A stretch of DNA of 6,216 nt from Candidatus Kerfeldbacteria bacterium (GTDB lineage Bacteria > Patescibacteriota > Patescibacteriia > Veblenbacterales > UBA10138). Below the pieces are notes generated by a model that searched no databases, was not told the origin of the DNA, and saw only the letters and a list, made by a program, of their open reading frames with translations. Positions 1 to 5,719 of this stretch are shown here, in pieces. The DNA lies in contig JACRFM010000035.1 of NCBI GenBank assembly GCA_016234305.1, positions 1 to 6,216 on the forward strand, given 5' to 3'. Position 1 is the stretch's first letter, and every line of letters starts with the position of its first letter. The translations under genes were made by a program, and so were the position numbers.

Positions 1-1
1 T

Positions 2-1084
2 AGACTTTTTGCTGATTATCCCTTAGCGATTGCTCTATTAACTCATAGTCAACATCAACTCATTGGCACAAATAACAAAAACGCCAAAATTACCGCGACT
101 ATTATTAAAAAAGAACTAAAGGCTGGTAATATTAACATCGTCATCGGCACTCACAGTCTACTGCAAGCAGACATTGTTTGGCACAAATTGGGTTTAATAA
201 TTGTTGATGAACAACACCGCTTTGGCGTGGAACAACGCCGTCATTTGTTAACCCGGACAAATGAAATTGCACCGCATTTTTTGTCGCTCTCAGCCACCCC
301 AATACCGCGTTCGCTGGCCTTATCAATTTATGGCGACCTGGACATATCTTTGCTTAAAACTATGCCTAGCGGCCGCTTGCCCATAACTACTAAAATTATT
401 ACTCCCAGTAAACGCGCGCTAGCTTATGATTTAATGAAACAAGAAATCGCCAACAGCCACCGGGTTTTTATTATTTGTCCTTTGATAGAAGAAAATGACC
501 AATGGGGCGTAAAGGCTGTAACCACGGAATTTGACAGATTGTCCAGCCAAATTTTTCCTAATATTAAAATCGGCCTGCTTCACGGCAAACTTTCCGGTAA
601 ACAAAAAATTGAAGCTTTGCAAAATTTTAAAACCGGCCAAACGCCGATTTTGGTCACGACTTCGGTGGTTGAAGTCGGGGTTGATATACCTGAAGCCACT
701 ATCATGGCCATAGAAGGGGCGGAACGTTTTGGGGTGGCGCAACTCCATCAGTTTCGCGGCCGGGTAGGGCGTTCTAATAAGCCTAGTCATTGTTTGCTAT
801 TTACTAATGAAGAAATTAATTTTCCTAAGCGTCTTGAGGCTTTAGTCAAATATGCCAACGGCTTTGACCTGGCGGAATTTGATTTGGCGGAAAGAGGTCC
901 GGGCAGTCTAATGGGCGAAATTCAATCAGGTTATTTAAACTTAAAGTACGCTGATTTGATTAATGCCGAGCTTTTAGCCACAGTTCGCGGCGCCACTGAC
1001 TATACTTTAAAAACTGACTCGGCATTTAACAAATGGCCGCAAATTAAACAGCAATTAAAAAACACGGATTTCCACCCTGAATAA
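2..1084 (+). CDS. recG: ATP-dependent DNA helicase RecG, C-terminal part (5' truncated by window edge)
   Basis: RecG is a superfamily 2 DNA translocase that remodels stalled replication forks and branch-migrates Holliday junctions in the cytoplasm. The reading frame is open from base 2, so the gene begins outside the window; 360 residues are visible, about half of a usual RecG. In this fragment I see GTHSLLQ just before motif II, the Walker B DEQHRFGVEQR (DEQH at residues 69-72), motif III SATPIPRSLA (SATP at 97-100), motif V TTSVVEVGVDIP (219-230) and motif VI QLHQFRGRVGRS (from 247). The TRG translocation region follows (DLAERGPGSLMG, near 294-305) and keeps the QSG end. One oddity is GEIQSG where most RecG proteins read GT(R/K)QSG. 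The first ATG/TTG-type codon inside (188) is not a true start because the family homology continues upstream of it. No terminator is seen after the stop; a new promoter begins 8 bases downstream. Confidence 0.96.
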   Translation, partial: RLFADYPLAIALLTHSQHQLIGTNNKNAKITATIIKKELKAGNINIVIGTHSLLQADIVWHKLGLIIVDEQHRFGVEQRRHLLTRTNEIAPHFLSLSATPIPRSLALSIYGDLDISLLKTMPSGRLPITTKIITPSKRALAYDLMKQEIANSHRVFIICPLIEENDQWGVKAVTTEFDRLSSQIFPNIKIGLLHGKLSGKQKIEALQNFKTGQTPILVTTSVVEVGVDIPEATIMAIEGAERFGVAQLHQFRGRVGRSNKPSHCLLFTNEEINFPKRLEALVKYANGFDLAEFDLAERGPGSLMGEIQSGYLNLKYADLINAELLATVRGATDYTLKTDSAFNKWPQIKQQLKNTDFHPE

Positions 1085-1092
1085 CGATAATA

Positions 1093-1121
1093 TTGACAAA
1101 ATAAAATATCCGTGGTATAAA
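1093..1121 (+). promoter_or_regulatory. Near-consensus sigma-70 promoter
   Basis: The -35 box TTGACA (1093-1098) is a perfect match, the spacer is exactly 17 bp, and the -10 box TATAAA (1116-1121) differs from consensus in one base. The expected start of transcription is near 1128. It lies just past the recG stop and drives a leader of about 260 nt in front of the 86-residue protein at 1391. It is the strongest promoter visible in the window, which suggests high constitutive output of the RNA, of the small protein, or of both. This is prediction from sequence only. Confidence 0.75.
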
Positions 1122-1152
1122 GTAATTTACCAAAAACCCCTAACTATTTTAA

Positions 1153-1247
1153 AAAGCTGAAACAAGGTAACGCGTTAGGTGTGGTAGACAATCTTTATTC
1201 TGCCTCCCACTGCTTAACCGCTGATCAGGCTTTGCTTTCAGCTTTAT
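1153..1247 (+). promoter_or_regulatory. Long structured leader RNA hairpin, family not recognised
   Basis: The stretch folds into one long imperfect hairpin. The base is a perfect 10-bp helix, AAAGCTGAAA (1153-1162) with TTTCAGCTTT (1236-1245). It continues as 1163-1167 with 1230-1234 (one bulged C and one G-U), then after an internal loop as GCG/CGC (1172-1174 with 1219-1221), UUAGGU with GCUUAA (1175-1180 with 1212-1217, G-U pairs included), GUGG/CCAC (1181-1184 with 1207-1210) and AG/CU (1186-1187 with 1204-1205). A loop near 1191-1200 caps it. It begins about 25 nt after the predicted transcription start. The 3' side is followed by UUUAUCUUU, so it could end a separate small RNA of roughly 125 nt, or act as a leader or attenuator for the gene at 1391. 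I do not recognise a known riboswitch, 6S, SRP or T-box signature. The pairing is read directly; the function is inferred. Confidence 0.55.
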
Positions 1248-1258
1248 CTTTAACAAAT

Positions 1259-1275
1259 AAACCTAAGGGAGGTTT
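1259..1275 (+). promoter_or_regulatory. Small hairpin holding a strong Shine-Dalgarno
   Basis: AAACCT (1259-1264) pairs with AGGTTT (1270-1275) around the loop AAGGG. The Shine-Dalgarno AAGGGAGG (1265-1272) of the following micro-ORF therefore sits partly in the loop and partly in the stem, so opening or closing of this hairpin could gate ribosome entry. The stem is only 6 bp and AT-rich, so it may be weak. Confidence 0.35.
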
Positions 1276-1276
1276 T

Positions 1277-1297
1277 ATGAAAACTAACACCAGCTAA
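1277..1297 (+). CDS. Possible six-codon leader micro-ORF (MKTNTS)
   Basis: An ATG lies 4 nt after the very strong Shine-Dalgarno AAGGGAGG (1265-1272) and opens a frame of six codons, MKTNTS, ended by TAA. It lies in the leader between the long hairpin and the 86-residue gene, 93 nt before that gene's start. The ribosome site here is better than those of the full genes in the window, which argues that ribosomes bind here. The peptide is too short for coding statistics and shows no run of one amino acid that would mark a classical attenuator. It may be a regulatory upstream ORF, a decayed gene start or chance. A second SD-like run, GGGGGAG (1326-1332), lies further on with no ATG at normal spacing. 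Confidence 0.3.
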   Translation: MKTNTS

Positions 1298-1390
1298 AAC
1301 CATTTTCACTCAATTTTAAATCTACGGGGGAGTTCAAATTAAAACAACTAAAAAACAAAAATAACAATCCTCTATTATCTCGGAGTAAAA

Positions 1391-1651
1391 ATGGCAAAGT
1401 CAAATGGACAAAACTGGACACTGCTTGCTACTTATCCAAACGGCGGAAGTGAACCTCATCAAATTTTAGCTAATGTGAATAACCTATCAACCCAAGGCAC
1501 TGTAAGAGCTAAAATGAAAGACACACTTCAGCTGGTAGAAAAAAAAGAAACAAAAATTACAGTTTTTGATAAATCTTTATTTTTGAAAATATGCGCCAAT
1601 GAGGGCATTAATCGTGAAGATTTCAAATCTGTAATAAACTTCAAAAAATAA
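1391..1651 (+). CDS. Small orphan protein of 86 residues, function unknown
   Basis: I do not recognise this protein. It has 86 residues, no signal peptide, no membrane segment and one cysteine, and is rich in Lys and Asn, so a soluble cytoplasmic protein is likely. Visible segments are NWTLLATYPNGGSEPHQIL near 8-26, a basic middle (KMKDTLQLVEKKETKITVF, about 41-59) and a C-terminal part LFLKICANEGINREDFKSV near 63-81, which could be a helical DNA- or RNA-binding element, though no motif proves it. The start is supported by CGGAG (1381-1385) five bases before the ATG. The gene has its own near-consensus promoter at 1093, a long structured leader and a strong terminator 10 bases after the stop, so it is a monocistronic unit independent of recG. 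This arrangement makes a real, possibly well expressed, gene likely despite lack of family assignment. Confidence 0.75.
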   Translation: MAKSNGQNWTLLATYPNGGSEPHQILANVNNLSTQGTVRAKMKDTLQLVEKKETKITVFDKSLFLKICANEGINREDFKSVINFKK

Positions 1652-1661
1652 CAACGCTCAA

Positions 1662-1697
1662 AAACCAAGCCCCGTAAGGCTTGGTTTCTTCCTTTTT
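1662..1697 (+). terminator. Intrinsic terminator of the 86-residue gene
   Basis: A perfect 10-bp stem, AAACCAAGCC (1662-1671) with GGCTTGGTTT (1678-1687), encloses the loop CCGTAA and is followed by the T-rich run CTTCCTTTTT. It starts 10 bases after the TAA at 1649-1651. The A-rich 5' flank could give some function in the reverse direction too, but radA has its own hairpin before this point. Confidence 0.85.
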
Positions 1698-1817
1698 AAC
1701 TGACCCAATTTTACCTACCAAAACTGACCATTTTAATCAAACTTACCCATAAATAAAACACTATTTCATCCATTTGGCTTATACACGTAATTCTTGGAAA
1801 TTATTATCTACTAACTA

Positions 1818-1873
1818 CAAAAATCTAAAAGATAACCAAGGGTATTTTTGTACTTACAAGAATGCCCCTTGTT
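1818..1873 (-). terminator. Probable terminator of radA (imperfect stem-loop)
   Basis: Read on the minus strand, an 18-position stem with three mismatches (between 1873-1856 and 1851-1834, including one G-U pair) closes a 4-nt loop and is followed by ATCTTTTAGATTTTTG, a T-rich tail. It begins 25 bases past the radA stop. The stem is AT-rich and imperfect, so efficiency is uncertain. Between this and the rightward terminator (1698-1817) I see nothing that looks functional. Confidence 0.55.
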
Positions 1874-1898
1874 ATGTCCTGCTATTTTACCAACTACC

Positions 1899-3251
1899 CT
1901 ATAACCATTCTACAGCTTCAGTTATATTTCTAACCTCAACTATATCAATACCCTGGGGTAATTTAATTTTATCAGGCAACTTTGGCACCACGGCTTGTTT
2001 AAAACCAAGCCGGGCCGCTTCTTGCAGCCTTTTGTCGATTGCCACGACCGGACGAATTTCGCCGCCTAAACCAATCTCACCCAAAACCACCGCGCTTGAC
2101 GGAATGACCTTTTTAAAATTGGCCGAAGCCACGGCCAAACATACTGCCAAATCAAGCGCTGGTTCGCGGCTACGGAATCCACCAGCCAAATTTATATAAA
2201 CGTCTTTATAACCCAAATTTATCCGCGCCCGCTCATTCAATACGGCCAGCAAAACCTGCAAACGATTAGCATCAAAACCAGTGGTAGCCCTTTTAGGGTA
2301 ATTAAGACTGCTCGTTCTGGTAACCAAAGCCTGAACTTCTATCAGCAAACTGCGCGAACCCTCAATCAAAGCAGTCACGCCAGACCCGGGGCCGCTATGG
2401 CGTTCATTTAAAAACAGGGCGGAAGGATTGTCAACTTCAATTAAGCCGTTTTCAGTCATCTGAAACACGCCCACTTCGTCAGTTGGACCAAAACGGTTTT
2501 TATTGGCCCGTAAAAATCGCAAAGGCTGATGCTCCACACCCTCCAAACTCAAAACCACGTCAACTAAATGTTCAATAGTTTTGGGGCCGGCGGCAATGCC
2601 CTCTTTAGTCACATGACCAATCACCAGCACGGCCAGGGCACTGGTTTTAGCCAGATTGACGAGCTCGGCCAAAACCGTACGAATTTGACTGGGCGAACCC
2701 ACTCCGCCCTGAATATCATCAGTCTGCATGGTTTGAAGTGAATCTATAACCAACAATTTGGGCTGTAAATTGCGAGCTGATTGAATTACCGCGTGCACGT
2801 CGGTAGAGGGCGTAAAATGCAAATTTTGGCCATTTAAACCTAAACGAGCTACCCGCCCTTGCACCTGCTCGGCTGATTCTTCTCCAGAAGCGTATAAAAC
2901 CGGCCAGCCACACTTTTCCGCCAAAGCCAACACCAGGGTGGATTTACCCACGCCCGGCGCGCCGGTAAGCAAAATAACACTGGCTTCGGCGAATCCGCCG
3001 CCAACCACCCGATTAACTTCAGGCAAACCTGAACTAAACCGCGCTACATTTTTAAAACCATTAACTTGAGCCAAAGAAACCGTACTAGCGGCGATAGCCG
3101 CCGAGGTCAAAGTTTGAGGTTTATTTTTACTAATCATAGTTGGCTCACTCGCCACTGTGCCAAACTTGCCGCACTCGCTGCAACGCCCCACCCATTTTGG
3201 GTATTGAGCGTCGCAATTGGTACAAATGAAAACTGTGTTTAGTTTAGTCAT
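1899..3251 (-). CDS. radA: DNA repair protein RadA (Sms)
   Basis: RadA is a hexameric RecA-like DnaB-type helicase that helps RecA extend D-loops and process recombination intermediates. The protein is complete at 450 residues, the usual length. The N-terminal C4 zinc finger has Cys at 10, 13, 24 and 27 (CTNC...CSEC). The RecA-like core shows Walker A GAPGVGKST (97-105), Walker B LLVID (166-170), the IGHVTKEG segment (211-218) and the RadA signature KNRFG (251-255). The C-terminal Lon-like domain is present, with the GGFRSREPALDLAV block (357-370), a structural rather than proteolytic domain in this family. ATG at 3251 is chosen because the zinc finger begins right after it and AAGG-type ribosome-binding sequence precedes it. 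It is convergent with the orphan gene at 1391, and a candidate promoter lies at 3332-3360. Nothing is missing. Confidence 0.98.
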   Translation of the reverse strand: MTKLNTVFICTNCDAQYPKWVGRCSECGKFGTVASEPTMISKNKPQTLTSAAIAASTVSLAQVNGFKNVARFSSGLPEVNRVVGGGFAEASVILLTGAPGVGKSTLVLALAEKCGWPVLYASGEESAEQVQGRVARLGLNGQNLHFTPSTDVHAVIQSARNLQPKLLVIDSLQTMQTDDIQGGVGSPSQIRTVLAELVNLAKTSALAVLVIGHVTKEGIAAGPKTIEHLVDVVLSLEGVEHQPLRFLRANKNRFGPTDEVGVFQMTENGLIEVDNPSALFLNERHSGPGSGVTALIEGSRSLLIEVQALVTRTSSLNYPKRATTGFDANRLQVLLAVLNERARINLGYKDVYINLAGGFRSREPALDLAVCLAVASANFKKVIPSSAVVLGEIGLGGEIRPVVAIDKRLQEAARLGFKQAVVPKLPDKIKLPQGIDIVEVRNITEAVEWL

Positions 3252-3329
3252 TACCTTAAACCTTAACCAGGATTATTAACTTTGCAAAAATTATAAACTT
3301 TCATGGCATCCACACTATATTCAGTTGAA

Positions 3330-3389
3330 CCATTATACTTCTTAAAACAATCAACATTAACTTTACTGCCATTTTATACTTCTTTAAAA
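3330..3389. repeat. Imperfect direct repeat covering radA promoter region
   Basis: Two near-identical blocks, CCATTATACTTCTTAAAA (3330-3347) and a second of 21 bases at 3369-3389 that differs by small T/A insertions, lie about 40 bp apart. Read toward radA each carries a TATAAT- or TATAAA-like box after GAAG. They may be tandem promoters, a duplicated regulator site or a local duplication. Confidence 0.45.
3332..3360 (-). promoter_or_regulatory. radA: Candidate radA promoter
   Basis: On the minus strand a perfect -10 box TATAAT (complement of 3332-3337) lies 17 bp from a weak -35 TTAATG (complement of 3355-3360). The expected transcript start is near 3325, giving a leader of about 75 nt before the radA ATG. 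The -10 is good and the -35 poor, so activity may need an activator or may be modest. Confidence 0.4.
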
Positions 3390-3448
3390 AAGAAAATAAT
3401 CTTATATAATCGGCTGAAGAATCTCCTGGTTTTATAAGTATTTTAGAG

Positions 3449-3493
3449 ATGCTTCGCGGAGTTTACACTGAGTGTAACGAATGTGCTCAGCAT
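3449..3493. repeat. REP-like palindromic intergenic element
   Basis: ATGCT (3449-3453) pairs with AGCAT (3489-3493) and, inside, TTACAC (3463-3468) pairs with GTGTAA (3472-3477) around TGA. The words GATGCTTCG, CACTGAG and GCTCAGCATGAG resemble the CTGAGC/CGAAG palindromes scattered between genes in many bacterial genomes. It lies between the peptidase stop (3520) and the radA promoter region and could also serve as an mRNA 3'-end hairpin for the peptidase operon, though it lacks a T run. The resemblance is from memory of such elements; copy number in this genome cannot be seen here. Confidence 0.4.
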
Positions 3494-3519
3494 GAGGATT
3501 AACTTGTTTTGAAACCATT

Positions 3520-4989
3520 TCATACACACTTATTACGATAGTCTGAAGCTGGAAGACCCTTACCACGTTGCCAACGCTCTGTACCATATTCAAAATGCCA
3601 CCATTCACCACAGTATCTTACCCAACCGAATTTAGCCATCACTTCCTGCAATAATTTAACATCTTTAAGTTCTGGATTCTTAGTTTCATCACCATATTTA
3701 TCATAATGGGCCCAAGCTGATGTCATTTTAGTGCAACTTTGACTACCACTAATGCACACATCAACCGCTCCGCCGGTCAAATGAGGGGCGCCACACTTTG
3801 GACGCGCTACATACTCAATAGCTTTTTCCTCCGAACCAAACTTGACTAAAGCTTTTTGCCACAATTTATCCTGCACTGCAACTGACCGAAAAGCTGAATT
3901 AATTTGTAATTTCTTACCATCTTTGGCAAAAAGTTCATTCTCTACCTCCAATAATTTTTGATAAGCTTCGGGGAGTAACCTCTTGTCACTAGCGTAAACA
4001 CCACCAAATTTAGTAACGTCAATAACCACCACTTTATCTTCTTCAGAACATTTACCTCCAACCGGATTTGACTCACTTAAGGTAGCCTTTCCTGAATCAG
4101 AGCCAGTTTCCACTATTATGAGATCCTCGCGGGTAACTGGTTCAATCATTAATGGCTTAAAACTAACCAGTGCCGGGTTTATTAAATTAAGTAAAGTGTA
4201 AGAAATTAAAGTAATAACCAAACCAATAATAGCGGCAAAAATAGTGCCGTTGGCATTTTTTACATTCTCAGCATTACCAGCGGCCATAATACGCTTAAAT
4301 CCGCCCCACATTATCATCACTACGGCCACCACGGCCATAAAACCTACAAAAAACTTATAAAAACCGCCAATATATTCAGCCAATAAACTATTATTGATTT
4401 TAATAGGCTTACCTTTGGTAAAAATAGTTCCCGGTATAGTTACCTGCGGATCAAAAATTACTTCATCCTTAGTTTCAGGCTGTAAATCGGCCACATTATT
4501 ATAGGTACCAGCTGGCGCCAAACATTGAACTTGCCCAGCCGTTAACGTATTACAGGTATAAGGTTTACAACAGCTAACAAAAAAACAACTTACAGCCTCA
4601 TGGAAACCCTCTCCTAAACAGTTTTTAATATTATCTTGACTGGTTGCATCGGCCGAGGCTGTATTAAAACCCTGATTTTTTATATTAACACATTGGTATT
4701 CGCTAGCCGTACCATTATTTTTTTGGCAGCATACAGCTCCGGTAATATAAGAAGTAGCACAACCAAAACAATCAACCGCGCTATTACCTTGACCGCATTT
4801 TTCCCCTCCAGGAACCTGGCGAGAACAAATATTTATCGGTAAAAATTTTGTTTGAATTTTCCAGCCACTACCTAAATCCTGGCAAGCTTTACTAAAAACA
4901 TCGTCAGCCTGCTGTGCTAAAACTGTCTGACCGTGAATTAACGTCAGACTAGATAATAATACTATCAAAATGAATTTCTCTATTTTCAT
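3520..4989 (-). CDS. Exported Cys-rich protein with pilin-like two-helix segment and VanY-type M15 peptidase domain
   Basis: The protein has 489 residues. A signal peptide (1-25, likely cleavage VLA|QQ) leads to a Cys-rich region with 14 Cys between 36 and 156, including two CC pairs (87-88, 140-141). Two membrane helices follow (about 204-228 and 249-272), joined by the positively charged loop GGFKRIMAAGNAENVKNANG. This resembles VirB2/TrbC-type pilin domains of Patescibacteria. The C-terminal 170 residues form a VanY-like D,D-carboxypeptidase domain: SAFRS (365-369), the HxxxxxxD metal motif HLTGGAVD (His403, Asp410) and EWWH (Glu462, His465), so the zinc site and general base are intact. 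By the positive-inside rule both large domains face outward. The family trims D-Ala or stem peptides of peptidoglycan; use on its own wall or a neighbour's is inferred. The ATG overlaps the dsb-like stop (ATGA) with no clear Shine-Dalgarno, implying translational coupling. Twenty Cys in all beyond the signal peptide make disulfides likely. Confidence 0.9.
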   Translation of the reverse strand: MKIEKFILIVLLSSLTLIHGQTVLAQQADDVFSKACQDLGSGWKIQTKFLPINICSRQVPGGEKCGQGNSAVDCFGCATSYITGAVCCQKNNGTASEYQCVNIKNQGFNTASADATSQDNIKNCLGEGFHEAVSCFFVSCCKPYTCNTLTAGQVQCLAPAGTYNNVADLQPETKDEVIFDPQVTIPGTIFTKGKPIKINNSLLAEYIGGFYKFFVGFMAVVAVVMIMWGGFKRIMAAGNAENVKNANGTIFAAIIGLVITLISYTLLNLINPALVSFKPLMIEPVTREDLIIVETGSDSGKATLSESNPVGGKCSEEDKVVVIDVTKFGGVYASDKRLLPEAYQKLLEVENELFAKDGKKLQINSAFRSVAVQDKLWQKALVKFGSEEKAIEYVARPKCGAPHLTGGAVDVCISGSQSCTKMTSAWAHYDKYGDETKNPELKDVKLLQEVMAKFGWVRYCGEWWHFEYGTERWQRGKGLPASDYRNKCV

Positions 4990-5648
4990 GGCTGATTAGT
5001 TGTCACGGAGTTTAATATCAAATTGAGCTGTTCCTTAGTTAGGGTACCATTATAAACTTGCCCATTGATAATCAAAGTGGGTGTACCATCAACACCAATG
5101 GACTTAGCTTCATTAATATTTTGATTTATCAAGGGCACGGCTTCCTTATTACTTATACAGCTCAAAAATTTATCTACATTTAATTTTAGGTCAGATGCCA
5201 ACTGTTGATACAATGTGCTTCCTAAAGAAGACTGGTTCAAAAATAACTTATCATGAAATTCCCAAAATCTGCCTTGTGAAGAAGCACACTGGGCTGCCTC
5301 GGCGGCCGCGTAAGCCTGCGCGTGATTAGGCAAAGGAAAATCTTTCCAAACCAAAACGGCTTTGCCACTGCTGTTATTTACCATCTCTTTTAACAACGGG
5401 TCGGACTCGGCGCAATATGGGCACTGAAAGTCACTATAGACAATAATTTTGACCGGCGCCAAGCGTGAACCCCAAACCGGGTCAGCTGGATAAAGCTTAA
5501 TTTCACCAGGCGACTTAGGCAAGGCTATTTCAGCTGGTTTACTTGCTGTCGGCTTAAGACCTAAAGATTGCTGCTTTAAACTATAAAATGCAAAACCAAC
5601 TACCGCTAGGGCAATTATTAAAAACCAGAAACCGTGGTGACGAAACAT
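4986..5648 (-). CDS. Membrane-anchored DsbA-like thiol:disulfide oxidoreductase
   Basis: The protein has 220 residues. One N-terminal hydrophobic helix (about 7-23, after MFRHH) serves as membrane anchor or uncleaved signal, then a Pro/Lys-rich linker leads to a thioredoxin fold of the DsbA/DsbG-like type (Thioredoxin_4). The active site is CPYC (76-79) in YSDFQCPYCAESDP, followed by the helical insert with WKDFPLPNHAQAYAAAEAAQC and WEFHDKLF, and the cis-proline loop VDGTPTLIING (Thr189-Pro190). Two further Cys are at 121 and 164. Proteins of this group oxidise or isomerise disulfides outside the cytoplasmic membrane. Its TGA stop overlaps the ATG of the Cys-rich peptidase by four bases, so that protein is the likely main client. 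An ATG at 5648 is the only sensible start, as it gives the full anchor; the ribosome site is weak. Oxidase versus isomerase cannot be decided. Confidence 0.92.
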   Translation of the reverse strand: MFRHHGFWFLIIALAVVGFAFYSLKQQSLGLKPTASKPAEIALPKSPGEIKLYPADPVWGSRLAPVKIIVYSDFQCPYCAESDPLLKEMVNNSSGKAVLVWKDFPLPNHAQAYAAAEAAQCASSQGRFWEFHDKLFLNQSSLGSTLYQQLASDLKLNVDKFLSCISNKEAVPLINQNINEAKSIGVDGTPTLIINGQVYNGTLTKEQLNLILNSVTTNQP

Positions 5649-5659
5649 ATCAATTAGTA

Positions 5660-5709
5660 AAATCCTAAATTTTAAATCCTAATATCTAAATAAATCACAA
5701 ATCCTAAAT
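5660..5709. repeat. Left flanking repeats of the four-helix cassette
   Basis: Two exact copies of the 11-mer AAATCCTAAAT (5660-5670 and 5699-5709) and one near copy AAATCCTAAT (5674-5683) lie in the 71-bp gap between the dsb-like and four-helix genes. They are the reverse complement of the 11-mer on the other side of the four-helix gene. The dsb-like gene's upstream region consists mostly of these repeats, and I see no convincing promoter in it. Confidence 0.7.
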
Positions 5710-5719
5710 AAGGAACAAT

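Noticed and set aside
431..790. Minus-strand ORF of 119 codons inside recG
   Set aside because: It is a shadow of the conserved helicase motifs IV-VI on the other strand, with no ribosome site.
1063..1114. Inverted repeat CACGGAT / ATCCGTG across the end of recG and the promoter spacer
   Set aside because: Seven pairs with a 38-base loop and no T run; too weak for a terminator and likely chance, though it overlaps the promoter.
2001..2012. The terminator arm AAAACCAAGCC (1661-1671) recurs inside radA
   Set aside because: The copy is within conserved coding sequence; an 11-base match in this composition gives no firm case for antisense pairing.
1774..2199. Plus-strand ORF of 141 codons
   Set aside because: Most of it is antisense to the conserved C-terminal Lon-like domain of radA, its first part covers the radA terminator, and it has no ribosome site or family resemblance.
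4636..4842. Plus-strand ORF of 68 codons opposite the peptidase gene
   Set aside because: It is antisense to the Cys-rich region and has no start signal or recognisable product.
3520..5648. Alternative genetic code with UGA read as Gly
   Set aside because: TGA ends both the peptidase and the dsb-like genes at the expected places, and no in-frame TGA occurs in conserved genes.
5660..5709. CRISPR-like spacing of short repeats
   Set aside because: The units are 11 bp, AT-rich and unevenly spaced, with no unique spacers of constant length and no cas genes.
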